From Emydura subglobosa (taxonomy: Eukaryota > Chordata > Testudines > Chelidae): a DNA stretch of 64,000 nucleotides. Both the position numbers and the translations under genes were made by a program. The stretch spans positions 75,838,652 to 75,902,651 of the forward strand of contig ML679961.1 in the NCBI GenBank assembly GCA_007922225.1, written 5' to 3'. How positions within the stretch are numbered: position 1 is the stretch's first letter; each line of letters starts with the position of its first letter. The notes under the pieces are model-generated. The model did not search any database, was not told the origin of the DNA, and worked only from the letters and a program-made list of their open reading frames with translations. Shown piece by piece: positions 52,767-64,000 of the stretch.

Positions 52767-53611
52767 TATTTTATTCAGGAGGGACATTTTATTGTTTGCG
52801 TTTCCTCTCTAAGAGTATCCTTCTCACAGCAGCAATAGTATAAAAGAAGTTAGGCAAGGTGAATACCACAAACCAACATTTGTTAACATTCATTACAATT
52901 TGAAAGGTCTCCTTGCCTCAGACATGTTCAGGACCCTCTTACTATTTGTGAAGATTCAATAAATGGGATTTATTTCCATGAATGTTTTGGAAAGGCTGGT
53001 CTTTGTGGACTAAGTTCACCCTTGTGCAGAGGAGCCCAGCCCACACCTATGCAACATTTATGTCCCACTTAAACCTTTCAGACAAGGGTAAAAATGTATG
53101 TAATGAATGTATAGTCTTTGTGCTGATCCCTCTGCGTTGGTGTAAATAGTACCCTGTATGAACTTATATTCACAGGGGAAGAAAGCACTCTTCATACTCA
53201 CTATTTGTCATTTATCAGAAGTATAAATTATTTTTATTTTTATTTAGTACTAAAATGTTACTCTCATTCTCATATTTAAAATGAAGGAACAGAAATAATA
53301 TCATGTGACTTAGGTGACCAATCACACACCACAGATAATCACAATATAGTTACCAAACAATCCATAGATTGAAAAATGCTTATCCAAACATTTCAATGAG
53401 TATAACACAGACAGTTGCAGAAATCAGGAGTGGCTTACACAGGAAAAAATGACTAGAGTCATCAGATCATTTATCTGCAACAAATAATTCACCTGAACTT
53501 GATGGAAATACTATATAACAGTTAAGTATTATATACAAATATTACATCAGTAAAGATACAAAACACTTGCACATATCGTATAGTTACTCCCTGCTTATGG
53601 GATAGTACTAC

Positions 53612-53700
53612 AGGGCCAAAGCCTTACTCTGCAAACACATTGAATTCAATGGTGGTGAGTAAAAATGGAGTAGAAATTAAGAACCTCAGAATTTGGCCCC
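53612..53700. repeat. short inverted-repeat element, GGGCCAAAGCCTTA type
   Basis: AGGGCCAAAGCCTTACTCTGC is loosely mirrored by CCTCAGAATTTGGCCCC. The centre CATTGAATTCAATGG is a perfect palindrome. Confidence 0.6.
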
Positions 53701-53963
53701 TAAAATATTGTGCTATAGCATATTGTAGTATTACTTTTATTGGGGAGCAGGTTCTTCTGATTATGCTTTACTCATACCATATAACAGAGGCATGAAGGAC
53801 ATCCACTAAACCATCCTCATTCAGTTATTTAGTCTTTTCACATCTCAAAGTGTTCAGCCTAGAAGCCTGGACCTCTTTCCATAGTCCCACACACTTTTAA
53901 TCACAGGTTTTATGGCTGCGTGCTGCAAGGATCAGTTCAATCTGTTTGTTCTGTTTTTCCTAG

Positions 53964-54197
53964 GTACTCCCCTCTGGGCATCGCCTGCCTTATTTGTGGG
54001 AAAATCATTGCAATCAAGGACTTAGAAGTGGTTGCTAGGCAACTTGGAATGTACATGGTAACAGTGATCGTGGGCCTTCTCATCCATGGAGGGATCTTCT
54101 TGCCTTCACTGTACTTTGTGATAACAAGGAAAAGCCCCTTCACATTCCTTGCTGGCGTTTTCCAGGCATGGATCACAGCTCTAGGCACAGCTTCCAG
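53964..54197 (+). CDS. SLC1A2: SLC1A2 exon 7: TM5 end, TM6 and first half of HP1
   Basis: The acceptor is a strong tract ending TTTTTCCTAG. The donor is AG|GTACTC, which lacks the usual AAGT after GT. The exon has one base, 77 codons and two bases (residues 287-363). It contains [22 protein letters not shown]6 ([20 protein letters not shown]), the cytosolic VITRKSP and the HP1 arm [12 protein letters not shown]. The second Ser of the HP1 tip is split across the exon 7/8 junction. Read-through into intron 7 meets TGA after four codons (54208-54210). Confidence 0.97.
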
Positions 54198-54371
54198 GTA
54201 CTCCATTTGAAATGCTACTTTATTTATATTTTAGCAGCTCAGTAGCTGCCATTTAGACATTATGCAGCTACTGTTCTGACCTTTACTGGAAAATGTGATC
54301 ATTAATGTCAATCAGTAAAAAGCTTTTGATCACCTTAATCTGTTTGGAAAAAATCTTTACCTCACACTCTG

Positions 54372-54605
54372 TAGATTATAGAGAGGCAGTATGGCTTACT
54401 GGATAGTGGCCCCAGACTGAACATCAGGGGATTGGACTTCTGTTCCTCGCTCCACCACTGATGCACTGTGTATACTTGTACTAGTCAGGTAACATGTGCT
54501 TTAGTCTCTTCACCTGTAAAATAGGACTAATGCTACTTACTCACCATGGTTAAGAACTTTAAGACCTGTGGATGAAAAGTGCTATGAGTGCTATTACTGT
54601 CATTA
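54372..54605 (+). repeat. MIR-type SINE
   Basis: AGGCAGTATGGCTTACTGGA head, GGATTGGACTTCTGTTCCTCG box-B-like region, TCTCTTCACCTGTAAAATAGG core and GAAAAGTGCTATGAGTGCTAT tail are in MIR order. Confidence 0.75.
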
Positions 54606-55977
54606 GTAAACAAATGTACAGAGCCGTAATTGTCACAGGGCTCGATATTTGTGTCAGTTCTGGTGCTAACTGCACCTCTGCAGTCTGCTCAGGCATGCTC
54701 CTTTGTGTTTCAGGCCTCCAGAGGCAACTCTTTCGGGGGATACACACATGCTCATCTCTCCAGGCTAGGGATTTAGGCTTCCTGTTCCATTGTAATTCAC
54801 AGAGACTATCTCAGCAGGTCTGATCTCAGTCCAGCACCTGCAGTTCCACGCTCTCCCGGGGGCTGACAGTGTTTGCTAGTGACCAGCCAGTTTTCACAAA
54901 AGTACATTTATTTTAAGGTAAAAGCATTCTGGAAAAATATATCCTAAAACAATAAATAATCTGCCCTCATGCTAAACTTGCCAGGTATTGCCCATCTTCC
55001 ACATGTAGACCCTGACAAGTTCCAGTCCTTCATGTTCTTCCAGCAGGGCTTTTTCCTCTTGTCTACATTTTCATGTAAATTTGAGGATCAAAGTGAGACT
55101 CCATCAGCCAGTTCAGGCTGACCCCTTTATACTAAAACCCCTTACTTTGGCTGCCACACCTTTTGACTGGATCTTAACCAATATGTTCAATTCCCCCCAG
55201 GGAATGGTACTTCTCCAGAAGTGTTTACCTGTCCCAGGATCTGCAGTAATTACCCCCTACTAATTTTTAGTTCTTGGGGTAGCACAGTAACCCTCCCACA
55301 TGGAGCTAGCATATAGTCTAACTCATTACGTTAAATATGGATGCACACATTTATGAGTAGTACCTTCGGCCATAGCTTATGGCACATCACAGTATAAAAG
55401 TCTTCTGAAGTTTCCATGCTTCCAAGGTCTCGCATTTGTCACAATATTCACACTGCTGCTTCTAAAAGAAGTTATAATGCTAGGTTTCAACTAAGGAACA
55501 CAAGCATTAGATGAAGATCCTGTACTGTCACCAGCAGTTCCACCCATGACTGCTTCCTCCTGGCTGGGATTAGGAATACTCTGAGTGATGATATTGAGTA
55601 GCACAAGCTGTTTTTAGTCAGTCTGAGACCTAGAGAACGACAGGGTTTGTCTGTGCACTTTGACCTAAATAACGTTCTCTCTATATTGATAAGAACTCAG
55701 CCTATCTCTTCTTTATCAAAAAGGACTCAACAGGTATCCTGTGTACTCTCTGCAAGTTGGGACTGGGAACTGTTCAATCAGAAGGCAGGAGTTACTCAAA
55801 ATCTCATTGAAAAGTTTGTTTTTCTGTCTCTCTCCAAATTTGGCAGACTAAAGGGGTTTGGATAAGGATCTGAACTGTTTAGTCTTGCATCTAGAAAACA
55901 GATCTGGGAATCAGTAAATGGAAAGGGATTTGAGACTGGATGACTCAGGATTGGTAATAGGATATGGTGTTATTCAC

Positions 55978-56365
55978 TAGAGCTCATTTTTTTAAAGGTT
56001 TTTCACTAAATAAAAAGTCTTGCACCCATTTTCCTCTATGGGCTAGGATTCCACAGCCAGACTGCACCTCCCATGATGAACCACAGCCAGTGACTTCTAT
56101 GATGCACTGCTGTGGCTCAACAAGTCAGGAGATTGTGGTGCAACTTGGGAGATATCTGGCTTGGGAGCTCAGCCCCTAGAGAAGAATGGGGGACTAAGAA
56201 ACCAAGCTACAACTCCTATGTGGCATTGTGGCAGCATTGCTGAATCAAAATGTTTAATTTTCAACCAAAAGGTTCTGGCTGCAAAAATGTTGGGGTTTAT
56301 CCAAAATCTTTTAAGTTGTCACCAAAACAATCAAAATTTTCCACAGAGGAAAAAAAATCTGTTTT
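55978..56365. mobile_element. MITE-like element with TAGAGCTCATTTTTT left end
   Basis: The AT-rich arms flank a core with ACCTCCCATGATGAACCACAG, then TGACTTCTATGATGCACTGCTG, and later an inverted GAGATATCTGG and CTACAACTCCTATGTGGCA. It shares this core type with 13120-13643. Confidence 0.5.
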
Positions 56366-56509
56366 ATAACCAGACTCACTCACTGGTTCACATATAACTT
56401 GCGTCAGCAGTGACTGAAAGTCTTTACCATCTGGCAGCTGTTCAGGGACCTGTGTGAAATGATTCAGTAGTTGATAAGGATTTGGCCTGATAACAAGTGT
56501 CCACATCAC

Positions 56510-56525
56510 AAAAAAAAAAAAAAAA
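56510..56525. repeat. poly(A) run, 16 bases
   Basis: Uninterrupted A run within intron 7. Confidence 0.9.
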
Positions 56526-57404
56526 TATCACTATCACAGTATTGCAGCTGGCACCCTCATTGGGAGTCTCCACTAAGAAGCCAAAGCTCTTGGACAATCA
56601 AATACTTTCTCACACTAGGATTAAGATTCTTTGCTGGAACAAGATGGGGAATCTTGTACTGCTTCTACCTACCCTGCACTTTTTCTAGGGATGCTAAAAA
56701 GCACTTCCTATCAATCTGGCACCGTTCTTGGGCACAAAATTCACCTATGCTAAAAAAGAAGGGGGAAATCAAGGAGGAAAAAAGGCCTGCTTGTCCCCAA
56801 GTTATAAAGTAGCACCTCATTCTAAATGGCAAAACCAGGGAGGGCCAGCTACAGCAGTCCTAGGCCACTGTCATGTACACACTTTTACCTCTGCTCCAAT
56901 TTGTGAAAAGTGACCATAGGTGGGATTTACACATGTAAGAGAAAATGAAGCTTATTTGATTGAACTTCAATGTTTTGTCAGTGAACTGTGTTTTTCCTTT
57001 CTAAGAAAGAAGATATGGAAATCCCTTTGTCATGAAAGCCAGCACAGCATAGCAGAGTGAAAAACAAGGAGTAGTTCTCTGTCAACGACCCACAGTACAC
57101 ATTCAGCCATCTCCATACATACAAACAGCCATATACATGGACTACTAGCGCAGCTCATGGTGGAAATATGCCTTACATTTCCCAAATGGAAGTTGAGATT
57201 GTTCTTTCTGTTTATATATACACTAGGAGTGTGACATCACAGAATAATGATTTGATTGGCTATGGGAAGAAACACTGCATATTATAACTAAATCACATGG
57301 ATGCCAGAATAGAGTTAGCTGAAGCTATTTACCTGGTTCACATAGCTCTCCTTAAAATCCTCTCAGTGAGTGAGAAGAGTCGTCTAGTGTTCTGAGCTCA
57401 GGAA

Positions 57405-57560
57405 CATGAACACCAAATTGGACTCTGACAGACTCCATCTGTGATATTGAAGAAGTCATTTAATCTTTCGGTTTTTTCACTGTACCCATCTGTGAAATGG
57501 GGATATTTATATTTTTCTACCTCAGAATCACTATGGGGATTAATTAATGAATGTTAAGTG
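57405..57560 (+). repeat. MIR-type SINE fragment
   Basis: CCATCTGTGATATTGAAGAAG, CATTTAATCTTTCGGTTTTTTC and CCCATCTGTGAAATGGGGATA correspond to the MIR core. The tail reads GGGGATTAATTAATGAATG. The 5' head is poorly preserved. Confidence 0.65.
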
Positions 57561-58665
57561 CTGAAGTTGCAAGGCAATATATGCAATAGGCAGTAAAGAT
57601 TTATTATAGTATATTTGAGTGAGTTCAGCCATTTGATCTGTTCATCATAAGCAATAGTTAGCATTCTTGTAAGATACAGCAGACCAAAACTAGCATCAGT
57701 ACAGTAATCAAGATGACCTTTTAGAACTTTCCAGCAGCTCAGCTGGGGATATGCAAACAAGATGGTATGGACATGTTTCAGCTACTTTTATACTGAGCAA
57801 CTGCTCTATAGGAATTTCCCCAGATCAGCGTTCACTTTGCAGAGTTGACTCTGGTCAGGATGTAACCAAGTTAGTCTAGTGGAGGGTTGAACCAGAGACA
57901 AACACTGAAAACTAAAGCATCAATACATGTTACTGAATTGGATTAATTAATTTAGAGGCAGATCCTTCAGCTGAACTAAGCATACTTGGGAAGCAGAAGA
58001 AAGAATCTCAACCAACAGGACAAATAGTGGCTATGGAACTATTCTGCCATGGGTACTTTGGCCCAATGGATGAAATAGCCTGCTCTGCCCCCTATGGGGG
58101 GTGGAGGGGCAGCCAGGAAGATCCATGCAAGTATCTGTTCCTCAGCTCCAACCTTGCTATCCAAGCTCTGTGAATGGAGAGTGCACAGGCTATGTGTCCT
58201 TCCCTAGCTCCCTTGTATAGTACAGCAGCACCAAGAACACATTCATGACTGCAGAGATGCAGGATATGACCCTTCAATATTGGTTTGAATTCCCATTGCA
58301 AAAAGCCATTTGGGCTCTGTGCTTTAAAAAAATTCAAGAAATAATTCATAAATTGGGTGGAAAGCCCAACTAGCCCCTGTGTGACCCAGAATCCCACCTC
58401 TAGTTAATCCTAAAGTGCAGTCTTGATTGAAAAAAAAAAAAAGGTTTATGGCCACAGGAGGATTCAAAACAAGAAAAAAATCTAGCAAACAAAGTGAAAA
58501 AAATATAATCATGTTCCCTGCTTTTTAGCAATGAGGTATTAAAATAATGCATTAAGCACTGTGCTTGTCTTTCTCAGAGAATTCAGTAACTTTTATTTGG
58601 TTGCATTTTCTTTAATGAACATGTTGGATTTGAGAAAGGAAATGGTCATAACAAAATTGCAATAG

Positions 58666-58983
<318 letters not shown>

Positions 58984-59100
58984 TGAAGGCTGTATAGCAT
59001 GGAGATTTAGTGATGGTGTAAACTTCTGAATGCCTCTTCTTACACAGTGAAATGTTTAGACTTTGGCTTTTCACTGTGGTGTTGAATGGATGAGATTGTT

Positions 59101-59200
59101 AAATAGGTGTGGCCTGGATTCATAAATTATAAAACCAGAACAGACTATTGCGATAATCTAATCCAACCTTCTGTATAAGACAGGCTGTAAGACTTCCCAG
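59101..59200 (-). repeat. CR1 LINE 3'-end fragment (minus strand)
   Basis: GGATTCATAAATTATAAAACC, then AGAACAGACTATTGCGATAAT, CTAATCCAACCTTCTGTATAA and GACAGGCTGTAAGACTTCCCAG match the CR1 3' end in reverse. Confidence 0.7.
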
Positions 59201-59804
59201 ATTGATCCTCCACTGCCTTGCACTGTGTCATTATTTGTGCATTCTGGTTTAGTAGCATTTTAAACTCACTTTGCACAGTAGTAAATGACAACACAAGGTG
59301 CAAGGCAATGATCTGGTTATTTAGCTGTATAAATTTAACTGGAGGCTGAGTGATATTCCAAGCTATGTACAGGACATTAACTATCTAGAAAGTCCCTATG
59401 TGTAGTAATATGGAAAGGCTTTCCCATAAGGAGTATCCACATGCACACGGTTCAGGTGTGTTTTTTCTCTTACTTTTCCAATTAATAATAAAAACAATTG
59501 CCTTAGTGCAAGGCATTTTCAGACTGTGAGTGGGCAATAGTGAGGAAGAGATATGGTGGCAGTGCAATACCTTCTGGCATAGCCCGGACCAGCAGAAGGG
59601 TTTCTTGGGAGCTGCTGTCTGCCAGTACGAGTTAGAACATCCCTCATGCACTTTTAAACTTGTACTGGTACAAGTTTGTCTCTGGAAAGCGCCTACAATT
59701 AGGGGGGAGAGGGGCATATATGCTTCCCCACCCCACTGTTCCAGTGAGTGTTGCTGTGGCACAAATAGTGATGTAATCCTTGAGTTCATGGAGCAAAGGC
59801 AGGG

Positions 59805-60540
59805 TGTCACAGGGTCCTCTACTCACCACTCAAACTCTCCTTTTCCTGTTCTGGGGATTAGTTCTGCCCAACCAACACCCTTTTCCAGTAGTTGCACTCC
59901 ATCACTCTGTCTGCAACCCTTCTCTCACTCCTGGAGTTGCTGCTTCCTCTTCAGGACTCAGCCCTCCAGCCAGATCACTAAGTGGTTTCCCCTTCCCACG
60001 TATGATGCTTTCCAAGTATCTCCAGACAAACAGTGTTCAACAGTGCTCACACCTGCTGCCCTGCCCCTGTCACTCCTGCTATGCTAGTTCACTGCCCCTG
60101 ACAATACCACTCAGCAGTGGCTGGTAGGGGAACCCAGGTCTACCCTCTACTCTGGGTTCCAGTCCAGGACCCTTTACCAAACAGTCAAGGTCTGCAGCTT
60201 CCCTAACCTTACTGCTCTCATCCCTAAACTACTTCCTCCCTTGCTTCCATTCATTCTAGTCAGACCCCTCTCTCCTAGGGTTTACTAGGTCTCAAGGATT
60301 CCTAGTCCTCCTTCCCTGAGGGAGAGGGAATGCTACTCTTCACTCTGATGCCTCCTGTCTAGTGCTAGTCTTTTCACTTTATGTAAGCCCCACCTGTTCC
60401 CTCGCAGGTTAGCTAGATTCCAATTAGTGGCTTCCTCATAGTCTAAATGTCTCCCCTGTTTGTCACTTAGCTGGTTGATTGGGTATGCCTGGCCTAATTC
60501 AGTCCTCTCAGGGTCAGTGTAGGAAGTACACCTCATCACA
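59805..60540. mobile_element. LTR-like element, probable solo LTR (736 bp)
   Basis: The block begins TGTCACAGGGTCC and ends CCTCATCACA, so it has TG...CA termini. The flanking bases CAGGG and CAGAG match at four of five positions, as an aged 5-bp target duplication would. The interior is CT-rich and more GC-rich than its surroundings, with no coding region. I recall similar sequence at high copy in turtles. No second LTR or internal gag/pol lies nearby. A non-LTR origin is possible. Confidence 0.55.
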
Positions 60541-61748
60541 CAGAGGTGTCAACCATTTCAAGCAGGACTACAGTGCCCACTAAGACTCAGTGCTCCAGAA
60601 GGGTCCAGATGGGGAAGTTAGAGAGGAAAATGCTTGTGCACTCTACAGAACATTACCCCCATAGTCCAGGAGACTGGCACAGCAATCCAGCAAAACCTCA
60701 TGTACAGGTGTAGAACCATTTGGTCATGTTCAAGAGGCACTAGAGATGCATACGTTTGGCAGAAGCTGGTACATGTCTGTGTGTTGGGAAATTACACTGA
60801 AGACAGCTTACCCACTGGGTGTAGAATAGGTAACCCAACCAGGCAAGTCCAAGAAAAGGAAACTTCAGAAAAGTGACTGCAAATAACATGGTTTATCTTT
60901 ATCTATTTTTATTTTAATAACTTTTGCTGAATGTTGACTCTTCCAACGGACAGGGTATCAGATCAGGCCTGCTATATGAAATGAGTTTGTCACCACGGAG
61001 CTATCAGTACAACAAAATAGACTGGACACTGTAGTCCTTAAATTCTATCTCAGTGTGCTCACATTAATCCCAAGTACAGTAGATATATCCCTATTATGTC
61101 AAATCATCACATATAGAACTGAGCTGAAATATCTGGAAGCTCAAAGGAAGATGCATTTAAGGTATGTTAGGATAATTTTGGCATGTTTTACTGTAATCCA
61201 ATTTAAAGTCATATTCGATCTAAAAAAAGAGAATGGCAAAGTTATGACTGTTGTTGCTGAATTCATTTAAAATGGAAAACATGACAAATGTACCAAGCTT
61301 GACATTTTGAATCATAACAATTCAAACCACACATGAATGCTGCCAAGTATGCCTTTTCCTTGTGTGTCTAATCCACCCACCTTCCTCTTAACTAACCCCT
61401 TTTCAGGATAAAGAAGTGCCTGCACTGGAATTTCTAGTGTTGTATTTCTCTCTCAGCTATATTAGCAGCATATTTTCCATTTCTTTGCCTCTGCAGGTTA
61501 CTTACAATAGTAAAATAGGGTTTTAAAGGGGTTAGGCTGCTTCTTTCAAAGGCATAGGCTGCGAAGTTGGACCTTGAATAAATACAATTTAGTTTTTAGA
61601 AATAAAAACATCGTTTTTAGAGATAAGTTGCTAATAAAATATTTACTACCAGAGAAAGTTCAGATCTGGGACTTGTTAGCCTCAAGGTTAGGTGAACTTG
61701 AACCTGAATTATTGTTGTTGCTCCCACTCTAAGGAATTGACTCACTAT

Positions 61749-61849
61749 GCCTGATTCAGATCTTGCACCACTGGTGTACCACTGGTGCAGATGACCCCCT
61801 TGACTTTCCAGAATCTTTCCTGGGGGCGTGAGATCTGAATGAATCTGAC
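61749..61849. repeat. short inverted-repeat element, GCCTGATTCAGATCT type
   Basis: GCCTGATTCAGATCTTGCACC is loosely mirrored by GAGATCTGAATGAATCTGA. The centre has ACTGGTGTACCACTGGTGCAG, a direct repeat typical of this family. Confidence 0.5.
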
Positions 61850-63077
61850 AAAGAGCTGTGCTCCTGTGGGCTAGCCGTGGGAAAACTGCCAACTCTTCCC
61901 CAATGCAATATGATGAGATGACATTTATGTTGTGACATTGATGCTATGTCCTGATGTGGCAATGCAAGTGACTAGAAGGTGGTTCTCTTATGTCTGCCAA
62001 ACCCAACAAGCAATGCTGGGGTTAGGTTCAAATGACCCAAATGCAGGCTTAGGCAGGCTTAGTAATTCTCCTTTGAGCATCTCTATGTGCTCCTCATATC
62101 TGTCCTTGTGGGCGTTTCTGCTTTAACTCAACAATCAAACCTGGCAAAGCAACCTGCCCCTTGGAGATGATAATCTTAGAAATGGTGGTTGGGCTAAAAT
62201 GCCGTGTCCTCACATTAGCACAATGGCTGTAGCCAAGCATTTACTCCATGGAGGCACTTATTCCCCCACCCCTTTATTAGAAGCACCTTAAAATCCTCCT
62301 GGGTGAACAAATTTAGTAGTCAATTATGTGACCCAGTTCAGAAAGACAGAGACTTCTTTTTATATTTTTCATTGTTCCTTGGCTCCCTCACTGTCTAATT
62401 TATTTTCCGTTCTACAAAGGAATGCCCAGTGTCTCTGAAGCTGTAGCCAGCTTTTTCAAACTTCCAGCATTTGAAGCACAGACATTCACTGTACTTGACT
62501 TTCACTTTATACTAAACGGAGCAAAAGCAGAGAGAGCTTTGGATTTACAAAACCTAATTGGACAAATTTTGGATTTGCAAACCAGAACAAGGGTGCTTTG
62601 TAACTGGGCTTGGTTTACCAAAGCTCCCAGAGTTTGGCATGTGTGAGTGTAGGATACATGGGCTTTCCCCCATCCCTCACTGATAACAACCAATTCCCCC
62701 AAGTGATTATCTCACAATACAAACCGCAAGCGCCATAAATTAACATTCATGAACCACACGGAAGCTCAACCTGCAGCCCCTAAGCTGCAGAAATTCCAAC
62801 TGGAATGTGCAGGTGGATCTGGGCAAAAGCCCTGGATTCAAACACCCCTGAAATGTAGCATAGGAGGTTGAAAATCAAAACCAGGCTAAAGGTATGAATG
62901 TTGCAAATTGTCAATATTTTTATCGTAGTCTGAATAAAACCCTCAGATTGGAACACTCTTAAATTGGAATTGGTGGAGGAACAAAATCCTCAATGTTGTG
63001 GCTTGATCCTATCCCTAGTAGTTATATAGCCCTGTATTTTCTGGGAAATATCAGTGTAAACCAAGCTTTTCTTTTGA

Positions 63078-63278
<201 letters not shown>

Positions 63279-63369
63279 TAAGTAATAGTGACTCCATGAT
63301 TCAGTCCGAAGAGGTCATCATGAACTTACAGCAAGTAACAAATAATGATTTACTCTTCTCTGCTACCTT

Positions 63370-63490
63370 TTAATCATGGATCTCAAAGTATTCTAAAAAT
63401 ATACCTATTGTACAGATGGAGCCACTGAGGCACAGACAGGTGAAGTGGTTTGACATGGGCCACTTGAGTCAGTGTTAGAGTAAGAAATAG
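63370..63490 (-). repeat. MIR-type SINE fragment (minus strand)
   Basis: ACAGATGGAGCCACTGAGGCA, CAGACAGGTGAAGTGGTTTGA and AGTGTTAGAGTAAGAAATAGAAC give the reverse complement of the MIR core and box-B side. Confidence 0.7.
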
Positions 63491-63496
63491 AACCTA

Positions 63497-63614
63497 AGGG
63501 GCAGATCTAAACTACAGCTGGAATATATTGCCATAGTTACACTGAAGTCAGTTAACTTTAACAATTGACTTCAATGGAGCTATGCCAATTTCTACCAGCT
63601 GAGGATCTGTCCCT
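63497..63614. repeat. short inverted-repeat element, AGGGGCAGATCT type
   Basis: AGGGGCAGATCTAAACTACAG is mirrored by CAGCTGAGGATCTGTCCCT. The inner GTTACACTGAAGTCAGTTAAC and TTGACTTCAATGGAGC belong to the family. Confidence 0.6.
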
Positions 63615-63939
63615 GAGAGGCTTGACTCACAGACACCACTACATTCCCTAGAGACGTGTAACCTTCCAAGTTGTCCCTCCACACTACAAACATAGTTCAA
63701 CAGCAGTTATTCATCTCTGCTTTGTGTTTCCTTGTTGTTTAGTCCTTGTTGAAAATTAGGGATGGGTACTGAGTCTGTGGATTATGCTGAAATGATGTCT
63801 GCCTAGAACAGTAGGATTTTATATGGCATTGAGCATTTGTATTAATAATATCATCTCCAGTTACACTAGCTAGAATGAACATGCTTCAGGCTACCGCCAA
63901 CTGTTTGTGGTAAGGAAGAAATTTTTCCCTCCCCCTCTT

Positions 63940-63951
63940 CCCCCCCCCCCC
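63940..63951. repeat. poly(C) run, 12 bases
   Basis: C run within a CT-rich stretch in intron 9. Confidence 0.9.
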
Positions 63952-64000
63952 AAATGTTCATAATTGTCTGTTATTTTATTGGTCCTTAACCTTTCTCTGA

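Noticed and set aside
59530..60087. 185-codon open frame on the plus strand
   Set aside because: It runs across the boundary of the LTR-like element in intron 8, has a Ser/Pro/Cys-rich low-information composition and lacks conserved motifs.

Overview
The window is vertebrate nuclear DNA and most likely comes from a turtle (Testudines), with another non-avian sauropsid as the alternative. The evidence is AT-leaning, intron-rich sequence, a long 5'-truncated CR1 LINE with other CR1 3'-end pieces, old MIR-type SINEs, and several short inverted-repeat elements with termini near GGCTATGTCTACAC. I associate those termini with turtle genomes from memory; no database was searched. Nothing looks bacterial or viral-genomic. 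There is a 10-base N gap at 1608-1617.

Only one gene can be supported: SLC1A2 (EAAT2/GLT-1, the glial Na+-dependent glutamate transporter), on the + strand. Eight consecutive coding exons lie between 41327 and 63277. Each has an AG acceptor and a GT donor, the phases are compatible throughout, and there is no internal stop. They encode the equivalent of human residues 7 to 473 plus the split codons 6 and 474, out of 574. The first coding exon (the start Met and about six residues) was not found and should lie upstream. The last exons (the substrate-binding Asp/Arg part of TM8 and the C-terminal tail) lie beyond 64000.

Positions 1-41326 read as intron 1 or the 5' flank of SLC1A2. They hold no exon I can defend. 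Recognisable content is MIR copies (2735, 8555, 11820), CR1 fragments (16972, 18290), a 1.9 kb CR1 LINE on the minus strand (23646-25566) broken by one nonsense change and two frameshifts, several small inverted-repeat elements, and a cluster of four such elements between 34.5 and 36.3 kb. The introns of the transporter carry the same classes. These include a CR1 whose 3' end stops about 35 bases before the exon 3 acceptor, and a 736-bp LTR-like element in intron 8 (59805-60540).

I found no undescribed biological system. The most useful leads are the CR1 abutting a splice acceptor, the weak donor of exon 7 beside an immediate intronic stop, an extra cysteine next to the conserved palmitoylation-site cysteine, and some repeat families that may be poorly catalogued.
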